64,000 bases of DNA from Plectrocnemia conspersa (taxonomy: Eukaryota > Arthropoda > Insecta > Trichoptera > Polycentropodidae). The position numbers and the translations under genes are program-made. How positions within the stretch are numbered: the stretch's first letter is position 1; each line of letters opens with the position of its first letter. Of the stretch, positions 1-10,072 are shown one piece after another. Where the stretch lies: assembly GCA_009617715.1 (NCBI GenBank), contig VTFK01000024.1, positions 186,001 through 250,000 on the forward strand. The letters run 5' to 3'. The notes beneath the pieces are model-generated. The model ran no database searches and was not told the origin of the DNA. It saw only the letters and a program-made list of their open reading frames with translations.

Positions 1-99
1 GCAGCACTATATTTGATTCACTTGACGTTTATGTCTCAAAATCGCATGCAACAAATGTAATAAAAAAATATCATATTCTGAGACAAATCATCGTTTAAA
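1..99 (+). other. 5' leader / upstream edge of ASNSD1
   Basis: This short stretch precedes the ASNSD1 start. One frame is open from the window edge to a TAA at 58-60 (19 sense codons, ending Met-Gln-Gln-Met), and the ASNSD1 ATG follows at 100. The open frame could be the end of an upstream ORF on the same mRNA, the end of a neighbouring gene, or chance. I do not recognise the peptide. Confidence 0.3.
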
Positions 100-2562
100 A
101 TGTGTGGGATTTTTTGCAAATATATTTATTCAGTCAACAACACAGTTACATCTCACTTTCAAGAAGTAATTTAATTTATTTTTGGTATAAAGTAATAAAC
201 ATACTTGTTCATTAACGTTATATTTTTACTACAGGACGCAAATCTACTTAAATTGTTGCAATGTAGAGGACCCGATATATCCAAAGATATTATTCTAAAT
301 ATAAATCAGGATGACTCTAATTCAAATAACACTATAGAAATGAGCGGTCATACATTGTGGATGCAAGGAAACGAACCACATATACAACCTATAGATTCAG
401 ATAAAGGCACACTGTTATTTAATGGTGATTTGTTTAATACTGAATGGGTCGGAGACTCTTGTGACACACAAGTATTAAACGATCGTCTTAAAAGTAATGT
501 TAGTATAATACAATATTATATTTCCTTACTTGTTTGAATTATGTTTAATTAATTTTTGTTTTTTAGGATGTTATATCCACATTGAAGACACTCAATGGAC
601 CGTATAGTTTCATCTACTTAGATAAGATAGAGAATAAGTTATATTTTTGCCGAGATCGCATTGGAAGACGTAGTTTATTGGTGTATAAGAATGAAGATTA
701 TTTTATAATCAGCAGCGTATTATGTAATTTAATAATTGCAATAATAATTGCTTGTAAAATATTGTCTTATATGTTTTGATTAATCAACAGCCAGAAGCTA
801 TCGATCGGCCGTAGAACTTCCAGTTGGAAAAATTTATTCATTGTGCTTAAAAAGTAATATCATTACGGAATACTCTTGGGACGATAGTGATGACATCAAT
901 TCTGTTAACCTTAAAAATTGGTTACCAGACGCTAATTGTGATTTATTAAAGCAAAATGTTAAATTCACTCCGTCGACTATTGATGAAGAGGTTAATAATT
1001 TTAATTATAAAATACATCCTGCGATGTAAGCCGGTGCATTTTTCGTGATGAAGCATTTTTTTGCTATTGATCTTAATTTTTTTATTTTTAGGATCGCACA
1101 TTCATACAGTTACTAGAAAAGACAGCTTCTGAAAATCATAATCAAATTTCTTTCTTAAACTACATGTTGAAAGAAAGTCACATTTTAAACTTTATCGATA
1201 CGTTAATTGAACATTTATCAAACAGTGTTAAATATCGCGTTTCTACTCAGCCTGGATTTTGTCAGAGATGTGTGTCGAGAAGAGTAAAGTGCGATACGCA
1301 TTCGAGTGTCGGTGTATTATTTTCTGGCGGTCTAGATTGTACCATATTAGCCGCTTTAGCTCACAGGCATATCCCTTCAAATGAGAGTATCGATCTTATA
1401 AATGTAGCATTTACTAAGGATACGGATGCAAAATTTGATACGCCCGATCGTATCACTTCAAAGCAATCTTTAGAAGAACTGAAGAGTTTATTCCCTCAAA
1501 GGACTTGGAACTTTGTCGAAGTGAACGTTCATAGAGAAGAACTTTACGAGAAACAAAAGGAGATCATTGCCGATTTGATATATCCGCGTCAAACTGTTCT
1601 CGATGAGAGTTTGGGTTGTACTTTATGGTTCGGAGCCAGAGGAATGTCTTCCGAATATACATCTACATGCAGGGTGAGTAAATGTGGTGATAATATTTTT
1701 ATGCTTTATACTGAATCGATTATTTTTATAGATATTACTGACAGGAATTGGAGCTGATGAATTATTCGGAGGATATACAAGACACAGAAACGAATTCAGA
1801 AGAAACGGCTGGAAGAATTTAGAAGCTGAATTACAATTTGATTGGCAGAGAATAGCATCCAGGAATTTGGCCAGAGACGACCGAGTGATAAGCTATCACG
1901 GTCGCCAACCGAGAATGCCTTATTTGGATGAGGACTTCGTCAATTTTGCATTAAACTTGAAACCATGGCAAAAGTAAAAAAATAACATAACTTACTAATA
2001 TAACAAATTTGCCATCAATACTTGAATGACCCGAGGTCAAATGCCTCCTAGTGTTTTCTAATTGTAATTTTCTGATCGACTATCACATATTACGTTTTCC
2101 ATAATTTATGAATAATTAAAATATACTTGAGCTAGGTTGTATACAGTTAAATCTATTGACTCTAAGCTGTAATAATAGTTTATAATTACTAAAATATTGT
2201 CACACTACAGTAATTGTTGATTGTCCTAATGCCTGTCATCATTTTACAATAAATAAATATTTATAATTCCAAATTCATCTATGCAACATCATTAGTTTTT
2301 ACCTACAAAACCTCATTTATCTTACTTTTGTAGCAAACATTTTATTATGCAGTGGAATTAAAAAAAATATTATTGTTTCAGATGTTATCCCAGTGATGAA
2401 TGTAAACCTGGATCAGGCGACAAGATGATTCTTAGACTATCGGCTTTAAAGTTAGGACTCTCGAGAGCAGCCGTATTCCAAAAGCGAGCGATGCAATTCG
2501 GTTCCAGGATAGCTAACAAGAAAGAGAATGGAAACGATATATCAACGCGATTACTACTGTAA
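100..2562 (+). CDS. ASNSD1: Asparagine synthetase domain-containing protein 1 (7 exons)
   Basis: The coding exons I derive are 100-165, 235-498, 567-723, 791-990, 1092-1673, 1732-1973 and 2382-2562. All introns have GT/AG borders and all phases agree, giving 563 residues (vertebrate ASNSD1 is somewhat longer). The protein starts Met-Cys-Gly-Ile, so Cys2 sits where the class II glutamine amidotransferase nucleophile belongs. An N-terminal GATase-like domain (about 1-190) follows, with FNGDLF and GRRSLL segments. The C-terminal asparagine-synthetase-like ATP-pyrophosphatase domain has the PP-loop SGGLD at about 307-311, then RHIP and PDRIT. It continues with TGIGADELFGGY from about 427, RNLARDDRVI, and QKRAMQFGSRIA near the end. 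The PP-loop is followed by Cys rather than the usual Ser. The biochemical role of ASNSD1 is not settled, and asparagine synthesis should not be assumed. Confidence 0.95.
2341..2346 (-). terminator. Candidate poly(A) signal of the zinc-finger gene
   Basis: TTTATT on the plus strand reads AATAAA on the minus strand. It lies 236 bp past the zinc-finger stop, inside the last ASNSD1 intron. If used, the 3' UTR would be antisense to the whole last ASNSD1 exon. Confidence 0.35.
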
Positions 2563-2569
2563 TTATTGA

Positions 2570-2575
2570 AATAAA
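2570..2575 (+). terminator. Poly(A) signal of ASNSD1
   Basis: A canonical AATAAA lies 8 bp after the ASNSD1 stop codon. Cleavage 10-30 nt downstream would fall inside the coding region of the convergent zinc-finger gene. Confidence 0.6.
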
Positions 2576-2581
2576 CATATT

Positions 2582-3706
2582 TTATAAAAGTACTTTATTC
2601 TCTATATTTAACTCATTGACAGTATCAATTTTCTCAACACATTTCATATCAGGATATTTTTTACACTGAGACTTATAAATATGTTTTTTGAGTCCACTAC
2701 GTGAAGCGTATGATTTGGAACAATCTACGCATTTAAACGGTTTAAGTCCAGTATGCGTTCTCATATGAGTGTGAACATCACCAGATCTTTTGAACTTCTT
2801 ATCGCATCTAGAACAGGAATATTTTTTCTCGTCGCTATGAATCTTTTTGTGCCGGATCAAATCTTGATTCTTGGTAAATGACCTTGCGCATATTTCGCAA
2901 ATATACGGCTTATATCCGGCATGCATTCTCATATGTACTACTCGATGTTCTTCTCTGGTGTATCTCTTTGGACAAATGGGACAACCGAACAATTTTTCAC
3001 TAGTGTGTGTCATCAAATGTTTCTTTAAAACGCTCTTCAATCTGAACGTCTGTCCACATAACTCGCATTGAAACGGTTTAGCATCACACTTTTCAGATTT
3101 AACATAATTAGTCAATATAGGCGTATTAACAGTATCACTTTTTAATACAATATTACTCCCAAATTTCATTCGTTTTGTCTTAAAACGCTTCTTATTAGTT
3201 CTGTCTCTTTTAATTTTATATTTCTTACGCTTAACCTTATCCACTTCTACTAAATCTTCGAAATTTTCCTCCAAATCTTCTTTAGCACTGGTCGAACCAA
3301 AATCAGCTATATCGTCAAATTCACATTTGACGTCTATCTCATCTTTATTATCGTCCGCCTCACATTTAACTTCAACTTCTGATTTAAACTCTCTAGAATT
3401 TAACAGCTCCTTCAGTTTCAACTTGGTCATTTCGCATTGCAGTTTGAACTCGTAGAAAAAGTGTATTTTGAACTTGCACACTTTACACACATATCGAGGA
3501 AGATCGTCGTCTTTCTCCGTCTAAAATATTAACAATAGTTAAGATAACAGATGTTATTAAGGAAGACAAATAATTTATATACACACATTGATTAAATTGC
3601 ATTGCACAGCCTTGTAATCCATTGTTAACTCGTCGCAAGTTTGGAAAATGTTCGACAGATTGTCTTTGGCCATGCAAAATCGACACATATCTACGACTAG
3701 ATTCAT
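2582..3706 (-). CDS. ZAD and C2H2 zinc-finger protein (2 exons)
   Basis: The coding exons are 3706-3587 and 3520-2582 (minus strand). They are joined in phase 0 across a 66-bp intron and give 352 residues. The N-terminal ZAD (zinc-finger-associated domain, used for dimerisation in arthropod zinc-finger proteins) has its metal ligands as CRFC (8-11) and CKVC (52-55), so the intron splits the domain. An acidic linker and a very basic Lys/Arg stretch (about 135-160) follow. Five fingers then span about 190-326. The first four are standard C2H2, and the fifth ends in Cys instead of the second His (C2HC). I chose the ATG at 3706 because it sits just before the ZAD; an in-frame upstream Met at 3808 is possible. 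It is probably a nuclear DNA-binding regulator. The target is unknown, and this large family does not allow an orthologue name. Confidence 0.9.
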
Positions 3707-3808
3707 TTTTAATTCAAAATTTACATTTCTTGTGCAAATATGACAATTGACCGGCGACAGACGCCAAACACGAATGTTGCCACTCGCAACTGTCACTAGC
3801 CTTAACAT

Positions 3809-4559
3809 GCAGATTGTACAGCCATATAATAAATATTTCTTAGAAATTTTAAAAATGTAAAATATTTCATTTAATAAAATGTTTTTAACGATAAATTACG
3901 GTTTTTTAATATTTTTATCCAAAATTAGTAATAAAATTTACTTTTTATTGTGATTTTCTTAATTTACATACGCGCATTGCATAAAAAAGTCTAGAATATT
4001 ATAAATCACTAAATAATGAATATGTTACCTGTAATATTTATTTTGAAAAAAGCAAAATCACATTTACAATAAATCTAAATGATCTTGTGAATTTTTTTAT
4101 GTTAAATATTATAACATATTTATGTAGTATTTTAATAAAAGAAAAATTTCAATGAACAATATATAAAATATTTGTTCCATATAATAAATTGTTTGTGTAT
4201 TACTATTGGACAGACTAGGTATGAGTAAGCATTGATTAGAACAGTAAACACTTCATGAGTAACTCTCGGCAGTGAACCCCTTTCCGATGAAAAACATCAA
4301 AAGATTTACTTTACATAATTGTACAAAAAATTCGTTTTATGGAGTTAAAACAATTAAATTCACATATCTCTTAAAATAATATTCTAATAAATTGCTCCCT
4401 TTTAGTAATATCTTTACAGTTCAGTTTTAAAAAAATCAAATGCATAATGTGTAAAGCTATTACGCCCGTTGGTCGTAAAAAAGAGCAAACTTTTTTGTTA
4501 AAATGTTACAACTACAGTAGAAAAAATTATATCGCCATGATATGGTAAAAAGTTTGAAT
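3809..4559. other. AT-rich intergenic DNA
   Basis: I see no gene here. The first part should hold the promoter and 5' UTR of the zinc-finger gene on the minus strand. The part from about 4440 may already belong to the decayed hAT element that follows, but I cannot translate it convincingly. Confidence 0.5.
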
Positions 4560-5119
4560 GGATTTTAATTAAAACTCAAGTTGTTCCTTGAGCATTTATT
4601 GATTTAAATGGTAAGCCGCTTTCCGACAATGAAGTTGCTGAAGTTACCAGAATATAAATTGAAGAATATGGTGAAATAATTAACGCTTTGAGTGACGATT
4701 TTTCAATAAAGATTTGATGAATTCCAAAAAATTGAGAACAGGTTTAGCAATAGTACGCGATCAATTTTCAATAGATATTGATAGTGTCCCAATAGAGCGA
4801 TAACTTGCGATTATTTATCTGCAGTGTGATACTGATTTAAGAAAATTTCACCGCCTTGAATAAATCTGCCAATTTTACAACACTCTTTATTCTGACAAAT
4901 TCAACCAACTTAAAGATTTAGCTCGAAAAATGTTGATTATTTTTGGATCAATCTACATATGTGAACAAACATTTTAAATCATGAATCTCAATAAAAACTT
5001 TTTACTTTACGATCAAGCATCACTACTGAACATTTACATGCAATTTTAAGAATCTCAACTACAAAATTAATATAGGAAATTAAAAAATGTTGAAAGATAT
5101 TAAACAGTATCATTCGTCT
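4560..5119 (+). pseudogene. Decayed hAT transposase (GTF2IRD2/ZBED-like)
   Basis: Broken plus-strand frames translate to pieces typical of GTF2IRD2-like hAT transposases. In order these are KPLSDNEVAEV (about 4610), a FDEFQKIENRF-like stretch, a QCDTDLRKFHRL stretch, DKFNQLKDLARKM and a GSIYICEQTF segment. The last two belong to the hAT C-terminal dimerisation region. A large internal deletion and several stops and frameshifts are present. The frame is then interrupted by a Gypsy element at 5120. Beyond that element it would resume at 9122 with His-stop, after the C-terminal Lys-Gln-Tyr-His-Ser-Ser. It is not functional. Family assignment rests on motif memory, not a search. Confidence 0.7.
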
Positions 5120-5222
5120 TGTGGCGGGGCAAGAGGGGCGAGAGAGGGGGAGGCGAGCGACGGAGCGTGAGCGGTCAGTCAGCGGTCAACCGCTACGTCA
5201 ACAAGACGTAGGCGCGCGCAAA
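5120..5222 (+). repeat. 5' LTR of the Gypsy element
   Basis: It begins TGTGGCGG and shares a block of about 71 identical bases (around 5139-5210) with 9032-9103. Relative to the 3' copy it has an 11-bp insertion and about five substitutions. At 5223-5232 CTGGTGACGC follows, in the position and with the look of a tRNA primer-binding site. An LTR of about 100 bp is very short, so the true LTR may have been longer and trimmed. Confidence 0.7.
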
Positions 5223-5237
5223 CTGGTGACGCGCAGA

Positions 5238-5985
5238 ATGGAGTTCGAAGCGAGCGGCGGTTTTCCGCCATTTAAGATAAACAATTGTGAATTATGGTTC
5301 GCGCAGATGGAAGCTGTTTTCCGGTCTAGGAAAGCGCTTACCGAGAGCAAAAAATTCGACGTGCTAGTTGGCGGACTGCGCGGAAAGGCACTCGCTGCGG
5401 TCGCGGATTTGATACTCGCGCCGGATTCCGAGTTGCCGTACACGACGATAAAGAAGCGGCTCCTCGACGCGTTCGCACCTTCGTTCGTAGAGCGGCTACG
5501 AAAGATGCAAGAGACGCCGATGGAGGGCAGGAAGCCGTCGGAGCTGCTCCGCCAGATGCGAACTTACGTCGGAAGCGCGATTCCGTCGGAGCTGGTCAGC
5601 GACACGTGGGTTCGGAAACTGCTCGAACGCGCACGCGCCAGCGTACTCAGCCTCCTGGTGACGCACGCGACAGTCAAAGACGACGCCAGGCTGGAGATGG
5701 TAGCGAAGTTGGCCGACGCACTGCTCGCAGAGGGGATGGAGGATTCTCGCGAAAAATACGTCGATGCGGCAAGCAGTGGCGGACGGCGCGCACCGCAAAA
5801 CAAGATGGCGGCTGAGCGACGCGCATGCGCAGACGCCGACGGAAACGACTTGTGCTGGTTCCACCGCACGCACGGAAGCGCAGCGAGACGATGCCGTCCC
5901 CCGTGCGCTTGGAACAAATCCCGAAGAGCGACGGAAACGACAGCAAGAGTCGTTAACGGCGGAAAACGACCTCGAAATATCTTGC
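5238..5985 (+). pseudogene. Gypsy gag-like region
   Basis: The frame opens with an ATG at 5238, just after the primer-binding site (it is also open upstream through the LTR to 5121). The N-terminal part is capsid-like (WFAQMEAVF, ALTESKKFD, VGGLRGKALAAV). Near 5848-5915 a Cys/His cluster of the form C-W-F-H-x2-H-G-x4-R-x-C-x3-C replaces a classic zinc knuckle, as in many arthropod Gypsy gags. The following protease is in another frame, so the gag-pol junction is shifted. Confidence 0.75.
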
Positions 5986-6240
5986 CGCCTTATCGTCAGC
6001 GACAATCGATCGGGTGGACGATTCTTGATCGACACAGGCTCGGAAGTGTCGATTTATCCTCGCCGCGCAGCCGACGTCATCGAACCCACAAGATACGAGC
6101 TCTTCGCGGCCAATGGAGCCAAAATCAAGACATACAGCCAGCGAACTTTCAAATTTGACTTTGGGTTAGAAAGAGCGTTTGTATGGAAGTTCGTTGTGGC
6201 TGACGTTACTAGGCCCATCGTCGGGGCCGATTTTTTTGTC
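5960..6240 (+). pseudogene. Gypsy aspartic protease segment
   Basis: The frame of 5764-6285 carries RFLIDTGSEVSIYP near 6022-6060, the catalytic Asp-Thr-Gly of retropepsins, followed by a IVGADFF stretch (about 6220). A run of seven T at 6231-6237 marks the point where the reading frame must change to reach reverse transcriptase. Confidence 0.8.
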
Positions 6241-7145
6241 GCATTTCCACCTCATCGTAGATTTGAAACGCGCGACACTCACTGACGGAGCCGCTCGCTC
6301 GACGACGAAAGGGAGATCCATTGGACGAAACGCTGCGGAGGAAGTCCATGTTGTTTCCGACCGGTCACAGTTCCACGCGCTAACCCGACCCGACGGACAG
6401 CCAAACGCTCGCGTTAAACACGATACCGTCCACTACATAACGACGGCACCTGGACCGCCGGTGACTGCTAAACCGCGACGCCTTGACACCAGGAAGATGC
6501 GGGAGGCGAAAACCGCTTTCGACAGGATGGTACGTGATGGCATTGCCCGGCCATCGAAGAGCAGCTGGGCGTCCCCCTTGCACCTCGTTCCCAAGAAAGA
6601 CGGAGAATGGCGCCCGTGCGGAGACTATCGCGCGCTTAACGCACGCACGGTACCAGACCGTTACCCGGTGCCGCACATTCAAGACTTCGTAAGCCAGCTA
6701 AGTGGTAAAAAAATATTTTCGTCGATAGATCTGGTGCGCGCGTATCACCAGATTCCGATGGCAGCCGAAGATGTGCAGAAGACGGCGATTATCACGCCGT
6801 TCGGGCTCTTCGAATTCCCTATGATGTCATTCGGACTTCGAAACGCGGCCCAGACTTTCCAGCGGTTCATCGATGGCGTTTTGCGAGGGCTCGATTATGC
6901 ATACGCATACATAGATGACATTCTAGTCGCCTCGCAGGACGTCGAAGAACACCAGCGACATTTGCGCGAAGTGTTTACGCGATTGAAGGATCACGGAGTG
7001 CTGATCAACGCGTCCAAGTGTGTTTGCCGCTTCGGAAGTAACGTTTCTTGGCCATAGCGTATCCGCAGCCGGCACGCGACCAGTGACTGAAAAAGTGACG
7101 GCCATTAGCGAATTCCCAAAACCGCGAACAATCAGGCAATTGCGG
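6240..7145 (+). pseudogene. Gypsy reverse transcriptase segment
   Basis: The frame of 6179-7057 holds the palm and finger motifs: [62 protein letters not shown], and the catalytic YIDDILVAS with YIDD at 6908-6919. The frame breaks near 7030-7040 (SNVSWP then stop, while the expected VTFLGH reads in another frame). It breaks again at about 7143-7153. Confidence 0.9.
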
Positions 7146-7790
7146 GAATTTTAGGCGTGGTGAATTTTTATCGGCGACACATACGTAAAGCCGCTGAACC
7201 AATTGCTGACCGGAGTAAAAAAAAATGACCAGACGCCGATCGAATGGAACTCGACCGCTGAAAGTGCGTTCGAGAACTGCAAACGCGCCGTCGCCGAGGC
7301 TACGTTACTCTCCCATCCGGACCCTAAGGCGAAACTAGCGCTATTCACCGATGCATCAGACGTAGCCGTGGGAGCAGTCCTCCAGCAAACTTCCATGAGG
7401 GGCTGGCAACCGTTAGCTTTCTTCTCTCGGAAATTATCTTCGGCCCAACGGAAATACAGTACGTACGACCGCGAACTATTGACTATGTACGAAGCAGTGC
7501 GTTATTTTAGGCACATGGTCGAGGGGCGGAACTTTACAATCTTTACCGACCACCGCCCGCTGACGTTCGCCCTCGATCAGAAGGCTGACAAGTGCTCGCC
7601 GCGCCAATTCCGACACCTAGACTTCATAGGACAGCTTACGACGAGTATACATTACGTGCCCGGTGAGGAAAACACGGTCGCAGATGCATTATCAAGAACG
7701 GAGGCTGTGACTGCTGCGATCAATTTTGACGACCTAGCCGCAGCTCAATCGACAGCGACCTTGGCACGTGTCGGGTACAAGTATTTGGTG
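7146..7790 (+). pseudogene. Gypsy RNase H segment
   Basis: An open frame reads through GVKKNDQTPIEW, LALFTDASDVAVGAVLQQ, FFSRKLSSAQRKYSTYDREL, FTDHRPLTFAL and VPGEENTVADALSR. This is the standard Ty3/Gypsy RNase H block, with catalytic Asp in FTDAS and Glu in DREL. The frame changes again near 7780-7800. Confidence 0.9.
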
Positions 7791-8986
7791 CAACGAGAGG
7801 CGCCCGTACATCACCGACCAGTACCGGCGGTCAGTTTTAGACTCGGTACACGGATTAGCACATCCTGGGACGAACACAACTGTCAAGATGGTAACCGAAC
7901 GCTACTTTTGGCCGGGCATGCGGAAACAGTGTCGTGACTGGGCTAGAAGCTGCATACCGTGCCAACGTTCTAAGGTAAACAGACACATACACGCACCCTT
8001 AGGAACCTTCGAGGCACCGACGAACCGCTTCGAGCATGTCCACGTGGACATAATGGGACCGCTACCAATATCTAGGGATTTCAAGTACCTGCTCACATGC
8101 GTGGACCGCTTTACGAGATGGCCGGAAGCATTCCCCATCGCTGACATAACAGCAGAGACGGTTGCCAAGACTTTCTTCAGCGGTTGGGTGGCGAGATTTG
8201 GCGCGCCGGTAAGAATTACCACTGATCAAGGCCGGCAATTTGAGAGTTCACTTTTAGGAAACTAACGAGTCTGACGGGTGCTGCCCGCATTCGAACCACG
8301 GCATACCACCCAGTGGCGAACGGCATGGTGGAACGTTTTCACCGGCAACTGAAAGCAGCCATAACCTGCCACAACGGAGAAGAATGGACGGACATCCTGC
8401 CACTTGTCTTACTTGGGATCAGGGCGGCATGGAAAGACGACCTAGGAGCATCAACCGCTGAGTTAGTATACGGACAATCACTCTCGTTGCCAGGCGAGTT
8501 CGTATCAGCGGGCACTCGAGCTACGCCCAACGAACCGCAAGATTTCGTCGACAACTTACGTGTTAAGATGGCAGCTCTACGCCCTAAGAATCCTCGTCAG
8601 CATGGAAGCACACCAACGTTTGTTTTTAAGAACCTGGCATCAGCTAAGAGCGTGTTTGTCCGACGCGATGCAGCTGCAGCTCCGTTAAGCCTTACGAAGT
8701 GCTTTCCCGTACGGAAAGGGTCTTGATGCTAAAGATCAAGGATAAAAGTGTTGCAGTGTCATTAGATCGCGTCAAGCCTACATTCATCCAACCTGAAGAT
8801 ACACAGGAAGGCTACGTGGGACACTACTTTTCCCCATCGAACGAGACTTCATTGACACCGCTTTTACCCCCGGAAACCGAGGATGAGCAAGCAACGCTAC
8901 GCAGCCCGCCCCCCACGACATCAAGACCGACCAGGACTCTACAAATACCCGGCCACCTGCAGGATTTCGTCTTGGGTTCGCCTTAA
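7791..8986 (+). pseudogene. Gypsy integrase, broken into three frames
   Basis: The first segment (to 8265) has the zinc-binding end (CIPCQRSK), the catalytic domain start [10 protein letters not shown] and [11 protein letters not shown] break at about 8262 follows. The second segment (8266-8726) carries the third catalytic residue in NGMVERFHRQLK, then TAELVYG. After another break near 8690-8700, a third frame (to 8986) has the C-terminal module LKIKDKSVAVSLDRVKP. All three D, D, E positions are present but are split between frames. Confidence 0.88.
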
Positions 8987-9025
8987 TCGTGAACTGCTCA
9001 CGGATAGTTCACTGGAGGGGAGTAC

Positions 9026-9117
9026 TGTAGCGGCGAGAGAGGGGGAGGCGAGCGACGGAGCGTGAGCGGTCAGTCAGCGGTCAACCGCTACGTCAACAAG
9101 ACGTACGCACGTCCAAA
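9026..9117 (+). repeat. 3' LTR of the Gypsy element
   Basis: It begins TGTAGCGG immediately after the purine-rich GGAGGGGAGTAC (polypurine-tract-like, about 9014-9025), and the rest matches the 5' LTR. The right end is set at 9117 by the GTCT duplication and by where similarity to the 5' copy stops. Confidence 0.7.
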
Positions 9118-9263
9118 GTCTCATTAAAGAGAATTACTTTTTTATATCGAAATTTATTTTTCATAATAATAAATCATATATATCTAAAAATAGTATTTCA
9201 CTTGCGGCCCGCCGTTCATTTTGAATTCCTAATTTGGCCTTTCAACAAGTTTGCCCAGGCCTG
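9118..9263 (+). mobile_element. 3' end of the host hAT element
   Basis: After the second GTCT, the interrupted transposase frame would finish with CAT TAA (9122-9127). The segment ends with AAGTTTGCCCAGGCCTG at 9247-9263, read inward from the right as CAGGCCTGGGCAAACTT. That is the form of a hAT terminal inverted repeat. I could not find the matching left terminal repeat upstream of 4560. Confidence 0.55.
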
Positions 9264-10072
9264 TTCTAGTAGGTATAGATTTAAAATCATAAATCGTCGC
9301 TTCAATAAATAGAGCTCGTCGACTTTTGTCGAATATGCAGGATAAAAAATATAGTTTTTTAATCTAAATTGTATAACACCATTCTCTAGAATTAAAAGTA
9401 TTACATTACTTCAATACACTGTCATTCGGTCAAGGTACATCCTTGAAAATAATTTACAATCATAATTACATGTTTAAGGTAAAGCTTTTTTTTATTTTTG
9501 CGAACATTATTTACGACACAAGAATTTAATTTCGACAAATTACTTAATGAAGCAACAAAAAACTGATTCTTATAAGAAAATCACGATTTTTCAATATTTA
9601 AAATTTTATCAGGGGGGTACTATCATATTTGATAACACCCTTCTGGTGACCGTTTGCAGTTGTCGCTATTCGAATCTCTTCTAACCGCAGTTATCACACT
9701 TTTTTTATTATAGAAAATAACTTAGGGTGGTAAAAAACGAAAGTTGAAAAAAGTTTTAATTATGCTAAATATGAATTTATTAATACTAAATCACATATGT
9801 AAATTTTTAAGCTTTGTAAATATGAGCATTTATATTATTCTCTACTTATTGTAAAATAACTTTATTAATTTGATTTTATTTTTTAGGTTGGTAAAAATAA
9901 ATATATATTTACTTATATAACATATATTATCTTTAAATCATCGATTATATGAAATATCGCCATTTGAAAAATATTACGTGTTATTTACGTTGTAATTATA
10001 TTGCAACTGGCAATACTGTTTGACATTTGATATGTTGCTATCGAACAATAGTGATTTGGGATAATCTTCGCA
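9264..10072. other. AT-rich intergenic DNA and MROH1 promoter region
   Basis: No ORF or repeat stands out. The MROH1 transcription start and 5' UTR should lie in the last few hundred bases. Confidence 0.5.

Larger units (their letters stand above)
5120..9117 (+). mobile_element. Degenerate Ty3/Gypsy LTR retrotransposon nested in the hAT element
   Basis: The order is LTR, gag, protease, reverse transcriptase, RNase H, integrase, LTR, all on the plus strand, with no env-like frame. The element is GC-rich against AT-rich flanks. The coding region is broken into at least seven frame segments, so it is a dead copy (or carries assembly indels at homopolymers). Flanking GTCT at 5116-5119 and 9118-9121 looks like a 4-bp target-site duplication. 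The insertion lies within the last codons of a hAT transposase. Confidence 0.9.

Noticed and set aside
5496..6035. Long minus-strand ORFs across the Gypsy gag region
   Set aside because: They are shadows of the GC-rich plus-strand gag/protease frames, with no domain of their own.
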